DNA from: Aureimonas sp. Leaf427
GTDB lineage: Bacteria > Pseudomonadota > Alphaproteobacteria > Rhizobiales > Rhizobiaceae
Length of the DNA: 64,000 nucleotides
Assembly: GCF_001425485.1 (NCBI RefSeq)
Contig: NZ_LMQW01000004.1
Location: forward strand, 1-64,000
Direction: 5' to 3'
Shown here: piece by piece, positions 1 through 9,344 of the stretch
Numbering within the stretch: the first letter of the stretch is position 1
How the letters are laid out: the number at the start of each line of letters is the position of its first letter
Made by a program: the position numbers and the translations under genes
Notes under the pieces: generated by a model
Told to the model about the DNA's origin: nothing
Database searches by the model: none
Seen by the model: the letters and a program-made list of their open reading frames with translations, nothing else

Positions 1-460
1 TGGCCGGGGACGATTGCAGCCCCGAGACCGGATACGTTGGCGCAGACTGAACAGCCGTCAAAAAGTCGCTTGCAGGCGGGGCGAGCCATACGTTTTTTGG
101 GCGGGCAACGTCGAGCGCCTCTTTGAGGATCTCGTTCTCCATTGTCTTGCGGCCGAGCAGTCGCTCGAGGTCGCGAACCCGCTTCTCCAGATCGCGGACC
201 CTCGACGTGCCGACAACGTCCTCGTCGGCCTGGACGGCGGCATGTCCGCCTTCCAGCATTCGGCGCTTCCAAGCGAAGAGCTGAGACGGCGAGACGCCTG
301 CCTGCCGCGCCACGAAGGACACGCTCATTCCCGGCCGCATCGCCTCCTCGACGAGGCGGACCTTCTCGGCGGTCGACCATCGCCGCCGGCGCTGCACGGA
401 AGTGATCACTTCAACCCGAGAAAACGGGCCATCAGGAGCTTTCGACATAGTCGTACTCAT
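1..460 (-). CDS. IS3-family transposase OrfA, partial at left edge
   Basis: Reading leftward from an ATG at 460 the frame stays open to base 1, giving about 153 residues. The N-terminal part is an HTH_Tnp_1-type helix-turn-helix (WSTAEKVRLVEEA, then VARQAGVSPSQLFAWKRRML). A leucine-zipper-like segment follows (RVRDLEKRVRDLERLLGRK, then MENEILKEAL), as in OrfA of IS3-family elements. A run of six A on the coding strand (AAAAAA after CCCGCCC, near base 93) is a plausible -1 slippage site into OrfB, which is known for this family. Any OrfB would lie off the window. An alternative start is the ATG at 448. Whether the insertion is intact cannot be seen. Confidence 0.75.
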   Translation of the reverse strand, partial: MSTTMSKAPDGPFSRVEVITSVQRRRRWSTAEKVRLVEEAMRPGMSVSFVARQAGVSPSQLFAWKRRMLEGGHAAVQADEDVVGTSRVRDLEKRVRDLERLLGRKTMENEILKEALDVARPKNVWLAPPASDFLTAVQSAPTYPVSGLQSSPA

Positions 461-495
461 AGGCGGATGCCTATGCCTTATCGGCTATGCCGCCT

Positions 496-521
496 GTCCG
501 GTCAAAACGGGGTGCGCTCCA
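496..521 (-). repeat. Putative terminal inverted repeat of the IS3-family element
   Basis: On the minus strand this stretch starts TGGAGCGCACCCCG and lies about 35 bp upstream of the OrfA start, where an IS3-family end beginning with TG would be expected. The partner end lies outside the window, so the assignment rests on position and the TG start only. Confidence 0.4.
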
Positions 522-795
522 GGAAGGGACCTGAGCGTCCGCAACTGGGTCGTGGCAGGCGCGGTGAACAGTAGGCCACGGGCTCTTCGACGCAAGCGTC
601 TATGCGGGCCACGCCTTTGGTTGCCGACATGAACAAACGTCCTACGTTGAATAACGGAATGCCTCCCGCGAATGACCGGATGTGGGTCGAACGTATCAAG
701 CTTAGGTAGACGCGTGACTTGGCCGCGTCTGCCATCCGTTGTTGTCGCCGTTCGATAGCGAGGCTGTGACATACCGAAGCTCCTTGAGTTTCTGA
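522..795. other. Stretch between two insertion sequences, no gene recognised
   Basis: This 274-bp stretch separates the IS3-type end from the IS5-type insertion. Short frames exist on both strands but none resembles a known family or has a convincing ribosome binding site. It is probably residual DNA of the host element cut up by insertions. Confidence 0.4.
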
Positions 796-1734
796 GTGTC
801 GGTCCAAAAAGAAGTTGAGTGATATTAATCATTTGTGATTCCATGCAGTTGAATTGATTCGACGAGGGCATGGCAGCGATGTGGACGAAGGCGAACCGAG
901 GGAAATACAACCGGGATGGTCTGCGCTATCCGAGCGATTTGACGGATGGGGAATGGGCGCTTGTCGCGCCTTTGATTCCGCCTGCCAAGCGTGGCGGTCG
1001 CAGGCGCGAGGTCGATGTGCGCGAGGTCGTCAACGGCCTGCTTTATGTTCTCGGCACGGGCTGCCAATGGCGGGCGGTGCCGAAGGACCTGCCGCCGAAG
1101 AGCACACTGTTCAGCTATTTCGACCTGTGGAACTGGGACGGCACGCTCGGCCGCATTCATCAAGAACTTTATGTGAAATGCCGCGAGGCGATGGGGCGGG
1201 AGGCCAGCCCGACGGCGGCGATCATCGACAGCCAGAGCGTCAAAGGCGCGGAAAAAGGGGGCGTTGCATCGACCCGTGCGGGTATGATGCGGGGAAAAAG
1301 GTTAAAGGCAAGAAGCGCCATATCCTTGTCGACACGGTAGGTCTGCTGCTGCACGCACTGGTTCATCCGGCCGACATCCAGGACCGCGACGGCGGCGTCC
1401 TGGTCCTGAAGACGCTGTTCGGGCGCTATCCGTTCCTGAAGAAACTGTTCGCCGACGGCGGCTATCAGGGACCCGTCTTCGCCAAGGGTCAGAAGAAAGC
1501 CATGCCCGCGCTGGCGACCGAAATCGTCAAGCGATCCGACACCGCCAAGGGCTTTGAGGTTCTGCCGAGACGCTGGGTGGTCGAGCGGACGTTCGCATGG
1601 CTGGGGCGATGCCGCAGGCTGGCCAAGGACTTCGAGAACCTGTCTCGCAATGCGCTCGCCTTCCTCAAACTGGCATCAATCCGTCTCATGCTGTGAAGAG
1701 TCTGTTCAAATTAAATAAGTTTCCGGACGGACTC
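796..1734 (+). mobile_element. Complete IS5-family (IS427-like) insertion sequence
   Basis: The 939-bp element has imperfect terminal inverted repeats: left end GTGTCGGTCC at 796-805, right end read inward GAGTCCGTCC from 1734 (8 of 10 identical). The trinucleotide TGA directly flanks both sides (793-795 and 1735-1737). A 3-bp TNA target duplication is typical of the IS427 group of IS5. It encodes one transposase in two overlapping frames. The visible duplication suggests a fairly recent insertion just upstream of the trb cluster. Confidence 0.75.
870..1696 (+). CDS. IS5-family DDE transposase, two frames joined by a -1 shift
   Basis: The first frame (870-1340) has the N-terminal DUF4096-like region (DLTDGEWALVAPLIPP) and the first catalytic Asp in AIIDSQSVKGAEK. 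The second frame, which ends at 1696, supplies GYDAGKKVKGKKRHILVDT, then LFADGGYQG and the Glu-bearing RRWVVERTFAWLGRCRRL block. Homology passes from the first frame to the second at a run of five A and five G (1252-1261), consistent with -1 frameshifting. Programmed frameshifting is known for the IS427 group, but a simple inactivating mutation cannot be excluded. The catalytic parts look complete once the frames are joined. Confidence 0.8.
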
Positions 1735-2029
1735 TGAGACGCAAAGCGAGCCTTTCTCTACATCGGCTCGCTAAGACGGAGCCCACCATCAGTCGGCGCC
1801 AGAGCCACGCAAAGCTTCACACTCGGTGACTTGATTGTGATTCGAGGCGAAAGCATGTGTCATCGCTGCGGTCAGCCAGATGAATAGGTCCAAGCCGCCG
1901 TTCCTTTCTTTCTACACGCTATAGTTCTACTACGAAAGAATATTGTTGAACTCCATCAAATCCAAGCATTCCTAATCAACCCCGTTCCGGACGCGCACCC
2001 TGCGGCTCCGGCGATGACGGGGCGGCAGC
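1735..2029. other. Gap between the IS5-type element and trbB
   Basis: No gene is supported here. The part around 1900-1975 is clearly richer in A and T than its surroundings and may hold the promoter of the trb operon. In related elements a coupling-protein gene (traG) commonly precedes trbB. Nothing of it is visible here. Confidence 0.35.
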
Positions 2030-3031
2030 GTGGTTCAGCACGGACGATCGGAAGGGCGGGCACGCGGCGCGCGGATGCTGCGCACGGCGCTCGGCCCCGC
2101 CATCGCTCGCTTTCTCGACGATCCAGCCACCGTCGAGGTGATGCTGAACCCGGACGGGCGCATCTGGATCGACCGGCTGTCGGAAGGGCTGGCCGATACT
2201 GGTGAGCGCCTTTCGCCGGCTGACGGCGAGCGCATCGTCCGCCTCGTCGCTCATCATGTCGGCGCCGAGGTCCACTCCGGGGCGCCACGCGTGTCGGCAG
2301 AACTGCCCGAGACGGGGGAGCGGTTCGAAGGGCTGCTGCCGCCGGTCGTGTCGGCACCGGCCTTCGCCATCCGCAAGCCCGCTGTCGCGGTGTTCACGCT
2401 CGACGACTACGTCGCCGCCGGAATCATGTCCGGGGCACAGGCCGACGTACTGCGCGAGGGTGTCGCGTTCCGCGCCAATATCCTCGTCGCGGGCGGCACC
2501 TCGACCGGCAAGACCACGCTGACCAACGCGTTGCTCGCCGAGGTCGCAAAGTCGTCGGATCGCGTCGTCATCATCGAGGACACGCGCGAGCTGCAATGCG
2601 CCGCGCCCAACCTCGTCGCCATGCGGACCAAGGACGGGGTCGCCTCGCTGTCCGATCTCGTCCGCTCGTCGCTCCGCCTGCGCCCCGACCGCATCCCGAT
2701 CGGCGAGGTGCGCGGGCCGGAAGCACTCGACCTCCTCAAAGCGTGGGGCACCGGCCATCCCGGCGGCATCGGCACCATCCACGCGGGCAGCGCGATCGGC
2801 GCGCTGCGGCGCATGGAGCAGCTGATTCAGGAAGCCGTCGTCACCGTGCCGCGCGCGCTGATCGCCGAGACGATCGATCTCGTCGCGGTCCTTGCCGGAC
2901 GCGGATCGCTTCGCCGCCTCGCCGAACTCGCCCGTGTCGAGGGGCTCGGCCCTGACGGCGACTACCGCGTCGTACCCGCTGACGTTCCAGCGACCTCGCT
3001 CACCCCCACCAGCCCAGGAGACCATCCATGA
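2030..3031 (+). CDS. trbB: Conjugal transfer ATPase TrbB
   Basis: This 333-residue protein is a VirB11/PulE-type hexameric secretion ATPase that powers pilus assembly and DNA transfer at the cytoplasmic face of a P-type type IV secretion system. Walker A is GGTSTGKTT (about residues 155-163), followed by IIEDTREL, the [17 protein letters not shown] Walker B region and the GGIGTIHAG His box. The GTG at 2030 is chosen because an in-frame stop lies at 2015-2017. The ATG in MLRTALGPA (2075) is the main alternative. It is the first gene of the trb operon and overlaps trbC by 4 bp. Confidence 0.93.
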   Translation: MVQHGRSEGRARGARMLRTALGPAIARFLDDPATVEVMLNPDGRIWIDRLSEGLADTGERLSPADGERIVRLVAHHVGAEVHSGAPRVSAELPETGERFEGLLPPVVSAPAFAIRKPAVAVFTLDDYVAAGIMSGAQADVLREGVAFRANILVAGGTSTGKTTLTNALLAEVAKSSDRVVIIEDTRELQCAAPNLVAMRTKDGVASLSDLVRSSLRLRPDRIPIGEVRGPEALDLLKAWGTGHPGGIGTIHAGSAIGALRRMEQLIQEAVVTVPRALIAETIDLVAVLAGRGSLRRLAELARVEGLGPDGDYRVVPADVPATSLTPTSPGDHP

Positions 3032-3360
3032 CCTCGCGCCTTCGCGTCTTGCGCCACCGCCTCGCCCTGACGGCCTCCGTCGTCGCGGTCAGCGTCCTGA
3101 CCGCACCCGCCGCCCACGCCTCCGGCTCGTCCATGCCGTGGGAGGCGCCGCTTCAGTCGGTGCTCCAGTCGATCGAGGGGCCGGTCGCCAAGATCGTCGC
3201 CGTGATGATCATCATCGGCACCGGCCTGACGCTCGCCTTCGGCGACACGTCGGGCGGCTTCCGCCGTCTGATCCAGATCGTCTTCGGCCTCTCGATCGCG
3301 TTTGCGGCATCGAGCTTCTTCCTGTCGTTCTTCTCGTTCGGTGGCGGGGCGCTGGTCTGA
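3028..3360 (+). CDS. trbC: Conjugal transfer pilin TrbC
   Basis: This 110-residue prepilin is the TrbC/VirB2-type major subunit of the conjugative pilus. A basic N-terminus and hydrophobic signal sequence end near AAHASGSS. Two membrane segments follow (IVAVMIIIGTGLTLAF and LIQIVFGLSIAFAASSFFLS) with a short loop between, as in the family. The start overlaps the end of trbB by 4 bp, and the stop shares a base with the trbD start. Confidence 0.9.
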   Translation: MTSRLRVLRHRLALTASVVAVSVLTAPAAHASGSSMPWEAPLQSVLQSIEGPVAKIVAVMIIIGTGLTLAFGDTSGGFRRLIQIVFGLSIAFAASSFFLSFFSFGGGALV

Positions 3361-3641
3361 TGGCCGGCAAGTTTCTTGTCCCTGACGAGGTGCCGGGCTT
3401 CACCGTGCCGGTCCACCGCTCGCTGACCGAGCCGATCCTGCTCGGCGGGGCGCCGCGCGCGGTGGCGATCATGAACGGGACGCTGGCCGGTGCTGTCGGC
3501 CTCGGCCTGCGCCTCTGGTTGGTCGGCCTTGCCATTTGGCTGGTCGGCCACCTCGTCGCCGTCTGGGCCGCCAAGCGCGATCCACTCTTCGTCGACGTTG
3601 TGCGCCGGCATCTGCGCATTCCCGGCCACCTGTCGGTCTGA
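3360..3641 (+). CDS. trbD: Conjugal transfer membrane protein TrbD
   Basis: This 93-residue protein corresponds to VirB3 and probably helps place the pilin and the TrbE ATPase in the inner membrane. The N-terminus has the typical VPGFTVPVHRSLTEPIL stretch. One or two hydrophobic segments lie in the middle (LAGAVGLGLRLWLVGLAIWL). The start is fixed by the TGATG junction with trbC. Position and length agree with TrbD of other rhizobial trb clusters. Confidence 0.9.
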   Translation: MAGKFLVPDEVPGFTVPVHRSLTEPILLGGAPRAVAIMNGTLAGAVGLGLRLWLVGLAIWLVGHLVAVWAAKRDPLFVDVVRRHLRIPGHLSV

Positions 3642-3653
3642 GGAAACAAGCCG

Positions 3654-6161
3654 ATGATGAACCTCGCCGAATACCGCAACCGCAGCACCCGTCTCGCCGA
3701 TTTCCTGCCGTGGGCGGCGCTGGTTGCAGAGGGTGTCGTCCTCAACAAGGACGGCTCGTTCCAGCGCACCGCGCGATTTCGCGGACCCGATCTCGACTCC
3801 TCCGTTCCCGCCGAACTGGTCGCGGTCGCGGGGCGGCTCAACAACGCCTTCCGGCGCTTGGGCTCCGGCTGGTCGATCTTCGTCGAGGCGCAGCGCCACG
3901 AGGCCGCGGACTATCCGGCGAGCAGCTTTCCGGACGCCGCCTCGGCGCTGGTCGACGCCGAACGGAAGGCCGGCTTTGAAGAGGCGGAGCGACACTACGA
4001 GTCCAGCTACTTCCTCACCGTCCTCTTTCTGCCGCCCGCCGAGGACGCCTCGCGCACCGAAGGCTGGCTCTACGAGAACCGCCCTGGCCGCGAGAACCGG
4101 CCGCGCGAGATCGTCGCCGCCTTTCTCGATCGCACCGATCGTCTGCTTCAGCTGATCGAAGGCTTCATGCCCTCCTGCCGCTGGCTGAACAGTGCCGAGA
4201 TGCTGACGTACCTTCACGCCTGCGTGTCGACCAAGCGCCACCGCGTCCGCGTGCCGGAAACGCCGATGTATCTCGACGCGCTCCTCGCTGACCAGCCGCT
4301 GACCGGCGGGCTGGAGCCGATGCTGGGCGACCGGCATCTTCGCGTCCTGACCCTGACCGGCTTTCCGACCGTGACGACGCCGGGGCTCCTCGACGAGCTG
4401 AACCGGCTGGCCTTCCCGTATCGCTGGTCCACCCGCGCCATCCTCCTCGACAAGGTCGAGGCGGTGAAGCTGCTGACGAAGATCCGCCGCCAGTGGTTTG
4501 CCAAGCGCAAGTCGATCGCCGCGATCCTCAAGGAGGTGATGACCAACGAGCCATCCGCGTTGGTCGACAGCGACGCCGACAACAAGGCAGTCGACGCGGA
4601 CCTCGCCTTGCAGGAACTCGGCGCCGACCATGCCGGCATGGCCTATGTCACCGCGAGCGTGACGGTCTGGGACGCCGATCCTCGCGTCGCCGACGAGAAG
4701 CTGCGCCTCGTCGAGAAGGTGGTGCAGGGCCGCGACTTCACCGCCATGCCGGAGACGATCAACGCAGTGGATGCCTGGCTCGGCTCGCTGCCGGGCCATG
4801 TCTACGCGAACGTCCGTCAGCCGCCGCTCTCGACGCTGAACCTCGCCCACATGATCCCGCTGTCGGCGGTCTGGGCCGGGCCCGAACGCGACGAGCACTT
4901 CAACGCGCCGCCGCTGCTGTTCGGGCAGACCGAAGGCTCGACGCCGTTCCGCCTGTCGCTCCATGTCGGAGATGTCGGCCACACGCTCGTCGTCGGACCG
5001 ACTGGCGCGGGCAAGTCGGTGCTGCTGGCGCTGATGGCGCTCCAGTTCCGCCGCTACCGTCATTCGCAGGTCTTCGCCTTCGACTTCGGCGGCTCGATCC
5101 GCGCCGCGGCGCTCGCCATGGGCGGCGACTGGCATGACCTTGGTGGGAGCGGCGCGGCTTCCGAGGCGATTGACGCATCGCGGATGTGGGATGCGATCGA
5201 TCGCGCGGAGGCGCCGTCCTCCGCCGCCGATGTCGGCGTCGCGCTTCAGCCGCTGGCAAATGTCGACGATGCCACCGAGCGCAGATGGGCCGCCGACTGG
5301 ATCGCCTCGATCCTCGCGCGCGAGGGCGTCGCGATCACGCCTGACGTGAAGGAGCACATCTGGACGACGCTGTCGTCCTTGGCCTCGGCACCGGCCGAGG
5401 AGCGCACCATCACCGGCCTCGCAGTCCTGCTACAGTCCAACGACCTCAAGCAGGCGCTGCGCCCGTATTGCGTCGGCGGCGCGCATGGCCGTCTGCTCGA
5501 TGCCGAGGCCGAATATCTCGGCTCCGCCACCGTTCAGGCCTTCGAGACCGAGGGGCTGATCGGCACCGACGTGGCACCCGCCGTGCTCGCCTATCTCTTC
5601 CACCGCATCGAGGACCGGCTCGACGGTTCGCCGACGCTCATCATCATCGACGAGGGCTGGCTGGCACTCGACGACGAGGGCTTCGCCGGCCAGCTCCGCG
5701 AGTGGCTGAAGACGCTGCGGAAGAAGAACGCCAGCGTCGTCTTCGCCACCCAGTCGCTCAGCGACATCGACGGCTCCGCCATCGCGCCCGCAATCATCGA
5801 GAGCTGCCAGACCCGGCTGCTCCTGCCGAACGAGCGCGCGATCGAACCGCAGATCACCGCGATCTACCGGCGGTTCGGCCTCAACGACCGCCAGATCGAG
5901 ATCCTCGCGCGGGCGACACCCAAGCGCGATTATTACTGCCAGTCGCGGCGCGGCAACCGCCTGTTCGAGCTGGGCCTGTCCGACGTGGCGTTGGCGCTCT
6001 GCGCCGCCTCGTCGAAGAGCGACCAGGCCGCCATCGCCGCGACAATCGCCGAGCACGGTCGCTCCGGCTTCCTGTCCGCCTGGCTGCGCAACCGCGGCGT
6101 CGGCTGGGCCGCCGATCTCATCCCCGACCTCGCCAACCTCGAACCGGAGAACCGCCCGTGA
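3654..6161 (+). CDS. trbE: Conjugal transfer ATPase TrbE
   Basis: This 835-residue protein is the large VirB4-type ATPase of the secretion system, normally membrane-associated and needed for pilus biogenesis and substrate transfer. The N-terminal CagE/TrbE/VirB domain begins at MMNLAEYRNRSTRLADFLPW. Walker A is GPTGAGKS (about residues 448-455) and Walker B is LIIIDEGWLAL (about 661-671), followed by the VVFATQSLSDI motif. The length is normal for TrbE. It follows trbD after 12 bp and overlaps trbJ by 4 bp. Confidence 0.95.
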   Translation: MMNLAEYRNRSTRLADFLPWAALVAEGVVLNKDGSFQRTARFRGPDLDSSVPAELVAVAGRLNNAFRRLGSGWSIFVEAQRHEAADYPASSFPDAASALVDAERKAGFEEAERHYESSYFLTVLFLPPAEDASRTEGWLYENRPGRENRPREIVAAFLDRTDRLLQLIEGFMPSCRWLNSAEMLTYLHACVSTKRHRVRVPETPMYLDALLADQPLTGGLEPMLGDRHLRVLTLTGFPTVTTPGLLDELNRLAFPYRWSTRAILLDKVEAVKLLTKIRRQWFAKRKSIAAILKEVMTNEPSALVDSDADNKAVDADLALQELGADHAGMAYVTASVTVWDADPRVADEKLRLVEKVVQGRDFTAMPETINAVDAWLGSLPGHVYANVRQPPLSTLNLAHMIPLSAVWAGPERDEHFNAPPLLFGQTEGSTPFRLSLHVGDVGHTLVVGPTGAGKSVLLALMALQFRRYRHSQVFAFDFGGSIRAAALAMGGDWHDLGGSGAASEAIDASRMWDAIDRAEAPSSAADVGVALQPLANVDDATERRWAADWIASILAREGVAITPDVKEHIWTTLSSLASAPAEERTITGLAVLLQSNDLKQALRPYCVGGAHGRLLDAEAEYLGSATVQAFETEGLIGTDVAPAVLAYLFHRIEDRLDGSPTLIIIDEGWLALDDEGFAGQLREWLKTLRKKNASVVFATQSLSDIDGSAIAPAIIESCQTRLLLPNERAIEPQITAIYRRFGLNDRQIEILARATPKRDYYCQSRRGNRLFELGLSDVALALCAASSKSDQAAIAATIAEHGRSGFLSAWLRNRGVGWAADLIPDLANLEPENRP

Positions 6162-6913
6162 CCCATCCTGTCCATACCCGCGCCCGTCGTCTGGCACTGG
6201 CGTTGCTTGCCGCGCCGATCGTCATCGCACCGATGCTGGCGACGCCCGCCGCGGCGCAGTGGACGGTGTTCGACCCGTCCAACTATGCTCAGAACGTCCT
6301 CCAGGCGGCGCGCTCGCTCCAGCAAATCACCAACCAGATCACCTCGCTCCAGAATCAGGCGCAGTCCCTGGTCAACCAGGCCCGGAACCTCGCCAGCCTG
6401 CCGCACTCCTCGCTCGGCGAACTGCAAGCCTCCGTGCGGCGCACGCAGCAGCTTCTCTCCCAGGCACGCAACGTCGCCTACGAGGTCGGCGAGATCGATC
6501 GCGTCTTCGAGCAGCAGTACGGCAACGCCCCCATGACAGCGTCCGACCGGCAACTCGTGACGCAGGCCCGCAATCGCTGGCAGAACACGGTCGGGGGCTT
6601 GCAGGATGCCATGCGCGTCCAGGCCGGCGTCGTCGGCAACATCGACACGAACCGCGCCACCATGGGCACGCTGGTCGGCGCCAGTCAGGGTGCCACCGGT
6701 GCCCTGCAGGCGACGCAGGCCGGCAATCAGCTTCTGGCGCTCCAGGCCCAGCAGCTCGCCGACCTGACGGCGACCGTCGCGGCCAACGGGCGGGCCGAGG
6801 CGCTCGCCAAAGCCGAGGAAGCCGCAACCGTCGAGCAGGGCCGCGAGCACTATCGCCGCTTCTCTACGCGCTCGGGCTACCGGCCCGGCAACGTCACCAT
6901 GTTCGGCAACTGA
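6158..6913 (+). CDS. trbJ: Conjugal transfer periplasmic protein TrbJ
   Basis: This 251-residue protein is the P-type counterpart of VirB5, a periplasmic minor pilus component. A signal peptide ends near ATPAAAQWTV. The mature part begins with the typical FDPSNYAQN and continues as long Gln-rich helices with coiled-coil character (SLQQITNQITSLQNQAQSLV). GTG at 6158 is chosen because it overlaps the trbE stop by 4 bp and places the signal peptide correctly. Confidence 0.9.
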   Translation: MTHPVHTRARRLALALLAAPIVIAPMLATPAAAQWTVFDPSNYAQNVLQAARSLQQITNQITSLQNQAQSLVNQARNLASLPHSSLGELQASVRRTQQLLSQARNVAYEVGEIDRVFEQQYGNAPMTASDRQLVTQARNRWQNTVGGLQDAMRVQAGVVGNIDTNRATMGTLVGASQGATGALQATQAGNQLLALQAQQLADLTATVAANGRAEALAKAEEAATVEQGREHYRRFSTRSGYRPGNVTMFGN

Positions 6914-6919
6914 TCCACC

Positions 6920-7300
6920 ATGCTCCAGTCCCGCCTGCAACGCACCGCCCTGGCCGCGAGTGGCGCGATCCTCGCCATCGCTGCCGCCCTGACGCTCGGA
7001 CGCACGCCCGAGCGCACCGCCCCGGTGGAAGCGCCGTTGCAGGCAACCGACTTCGACGATCTCTCGCGGAGCCTCCGTCGCTGCGCGGCGCTCGAGGGAA
7101 ACCGGATCGAGGAAGCCGGCTGCATGGCGGTCTGGGAGGAGAACCGTCGCCGCTTCTTCGGCGGACAGGCGCGGCCGCAAGCCCCCGTGGCCGCGCCTGT
7201 CCTCTCGCCCGCGCCGAGCCATCCGGCAGCACCTTCCGAGGCCGCCGCGGGCGCGTCGACGCGGCCACCTGTCGCCCGTACCGAGGAGTCCGCGCGATGA
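6920..7300 (+). CDS. TrbK-alt, putative entry-exclusion protein
   Basis: This 126-residue protein has an N-terminal membrane anchor or signal (LAASGAILAIAAALTLG), a short conserved core with two cysteines (RRCAALEGNRIEEAGC, then WEENRRRFF), and a low-complexity Pro/Ala tail. Core and position between trbJ and trbL match the family annotated as an alternative TrbK, thought to block redundant transfer between like cells. The exclusion role is inferred from the family. It overlaps trbL by 4 bp. Confidence 0.8.
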   Translation: MLQSRLQRTALAASGAILAIAAALTLGRTPERTAPVEAPLQATDFDDLSRSLRRCAALEGNRIEEAGCMAVWEENRRRFFGGQARPQAPVAAPVLSPAPSHPAAPSEAAAGASTRPPVARTEESAR

Positions 7301-8655
7301 ACGACGTCGGCGTCATCGACACCTTCCTCAACACCTTCACCACCTACATCGATTCCGGCTTCGGCCTGATTCGCGGTGAAGTGACCAGCCTCGCCTCGAT
7401 CCTGATCGCGATCGACGTGACGCTCGCCAGCCTCTTCTGGGCCTGGGGTGCCGACGAGGACGTCATGCGGCGGCTCGTAAAGAAGACGCTGTTCATCGGT
7501 TTCTTCGCCTGGATCATCGGCAACTTCAACGCGCTCTCGCGGATCGTCTTCGACAGTTTCGCCGGTCTCGGCCTGAAGGCGGGCGGCGGCTCCGTCGCTC
7601 TTGCCGACTTCCTGCGCCCCGGCCGGCTCGCTCAGGTCGGGCTCGATGCCGCCCAGCCGCTGCTCGATGCCGCGAGCCAGCTCGTCGGTCCGGTGGCGAT
7701 CTTCGTCAACGCCATCCAGATCGCCGTCCTCCTGATCTCCTGGCTCCTGATCCTCATCGCCTTCTTCGTGCTCGCCGTGCAGCTCTTCGTCACGTTGATC
7801 GAGTTCAAGCTGACGGTGCTCGCCGGCTTCGTGCTTCTGCCCTTCGCCTTCCTCAGTAAGACCGCCTTCCTCGCCGAGAAAGTGCTCGGCAACGTCGTGG
7901 CCTCCGGCGTCAAGGTCATGGTGCTTGCCGTCATCGTCGGGATCGGCACCGGCCTCTTCGCGCAGTTCACGACCGGCTATGGCGATGTCCAGCCGACGAT
8001 CGGCCAGGCGCTCTCGGTCGTTCTCGCGGCGCTCGCGCTGCTCGGTCTCGGCATCTTCGGGCCCGGCGTCGCCGCCGGCCTGATCTCCGGCGCGCCGCAG
8101 CTCGGCGCCGGCGCGGCGGTCGGCACCGGTCTCGCGGTCGGCGGCGCGGCCATGGCCGGTGCCGGCGCGGCGGGGCTTGCCGTGAAGGGCGGAGCGGCTG
8201 CCATGTCCGGCACCGCCGCGGCTGCCCGGGGCGGTGCGACCCTCGCGGGCGGTGCCTCGACGGCCTACCAGCTCGGCTCTGCCGGGGAGACGGGTGCCGC
8301 CGGCGTCGCCGCAGGCGTCGGGGGTGTCGCGAAGGCCGGCGCATCGGCCGCCGTCTCGCCGCTGAAACGCGCGGCGAGCCAAGCCGCCGATGGGATTCGC
8401 CAAAGCTTCCAATCCGGCGCCCGCACGGCCGTCGAGGCGACCGGCGGTGCGATCGGCGAGGCGAAGGGCGGTGACGGCACAGGATCATCGCCGTCTACCC
8501 CCTCCGCCGACAAGCAGGGCGAGCCCGCCTGGGCGAAGGGCATGAAGCGCTCGCAGCGCCTCAGTCACGGCGTCACCGCCGCCGCCCATGCCGTCCGTTC
8601 CGGCGACGCCCATGGCGGCGGCGCTTCCGTATCCCTCGATCAAGGCGACCGCTGA
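7297..8655 (+). CDS. trbL: Conjugal transfer protein TrbL
   Basis: This 452-residue polytopic inner-membrane protein corresponds to VirB6. It has at least five hydrophobic segments in the first 270 residues (for example ILIAIDVTLASLFWAWG and IAVLLISWLLILIAFFVLAV), then a long Gly/Ala-rich tail ending in a charged segment (KGMKRSQRLSHG). The family takes part in the inner-membrane DNA transit channel. The start at 7297 overlaps the trbK-alt stop. Confidence 0.92.
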   Translation: MNDVGVIDTFLNTFTTYIDSGFGLIRGEVTSLASILIAIDVTLASLFWAWGADEDVMRRLVKKTLFIGFFAWIIGNFNALSRIVFDSFAGLGLKAGGGSVALADFLRPGRLAQVGLDAAQPLLDAASQLVGPVAIFVNAIQIAVLLISWLLILIAFFVLAVQLFVTLIEFKLTVLAGFVLLPFAFLSKTAFLAEKVLGNVVASGVKVMVLAVIVGIGTGLFAQFTTGYGDVQPTIGQALSVVLAALALLGLGIFGPGVAAGLISGAPQLGAGAAVGTGLAVGGAAMAGAGAAGLAVKGGAAAMSGTAAAARGGATLAGGASTAYQLGSAGETGAAGVAAGVGGVAKAGASAAVSPLKRAASQAADGIRQSFQSGARTAVEATGGAIGEAKGGDGTGSSPSTPSADKQGEPAWAKGMKRSQRLSHGVTAAAHAVRSGDAHGGGASVSLDQGDR

Positions 8656-9344
8656 TGAACACGTTCCGACGACCGTCAACGCACTATGGCAAGGCTCCGG
8701 TGCCCGATACGCCCTACCAGCGCGCCGCCCAGGTCTGGGACGATCGCATCGGCTCTGCCCGCGTCCAGGCACGCAACTGGCGGCTGATGTCCTTCGGCTC
8801 GCTGGCTCTGTCGGCCGGGCTTGCGGCCGCGCTCGTCTGGCAATCCTCCAATGGATCGATCGTGCCGTGGGTCGTGCAGGTCGACAAGATGGGGGAGGTG
8901 CAGGCCCTCAGCCCCGCCACGGCCGACTACCAGCCGACCGATCCCCAGATCGCATGGCACCTGTCGCGCTTCATCGAAGAGGTGCGGGGCATCCCGGCCG
9001 ATCCGATCGTGCTGCGGCAGAACTGGCTGCGCGCCTACGACTTCACCTCCGAGAGCGGCGCGCGGGCGCTCAACGAATATGCCCGCGCCAACGACCCCTT
9101 CGCACAGGTCGGCCGCGTTCAGGTCTCGATCGAGATCTCCAGCGTCATCCGCGCCTCGCCGGGCTCCTTCCGCGTCGCCTGGATCCAGCGGCGCTATCAG
9201 GACGGCAGCCTCGCCGACACCTCGCGCTGGAGCGCGATCGTCACGGTCACGGTGCGCACGCCTCGCGACACCGACGCGCTTCGCAAGAACCCGCTCGGCA
9301 TCTTCGTCACCGCCATCGACTGGTCCAGGGAGCTCGGCCAATGA
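8655..9344 (+). CDS. trbF: Conjugal transfer protein TrbF
   Basis: This 229-residue VirB8-type protein is anchored by a single membrane segment (about residues 38-58, LMSFGSLALSAGLAAALVWQ), with a periplasmic NTF2-like domain. The conserved N-terminal TPYQRAAQVWDDRIGSARVQ stretch is typical of TrbF. It nucleates the inner-membrane part of the secretion complex. It shares one base with the trbL stop and overlaps trbG by 4 bp. Confidence 0.92.
   Translation: MNTFRRPSTHYGKAPVPDTPYQRAAQVWDDRIGSARVQARNWRLMSFGSLALSAGLAAALVWQSSNGSIVPWVVQVDKMGEVQALSPATADYQPTDPQIAWHLSRFIEEVRGIPADPIVLRQNWLRAYDFTSESGARALNEYARANDPFAQVGRVQVSIEISSVIRASPGSFRVAWIQRRYQDGSLADTSRWSAIVTVTVRTPRDTDALRKNPLGIFVTAIDWSRELGQ

Noticed and set aside
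14-574. Open frames on the + strand over the left IS end (14-574, 142-405)
   Set aside because: They are antisense to a recognisable IS3-type OrfA and have no family resemblance.
574-807. A short minus-strand frame (502-807) between the two IS elements
   Set aside because: It crosses the left end of the IS5-type insertion, so it cannot be a native gene, and it resembles nothing known.
1976-3025. Long minus-strand frame opposite trbB
   Set aside because: Composition is the Asp/Arg/Gly-rich shadow of a high-GC gene. trbB has clear motifs on the other strand.
3153-5357. 734-residue minus-strand frame opposite trbD/trbE
   Set aside because: Pure antisense shadow of TrbE, low-complexity Arg/Asp-rich sequence.
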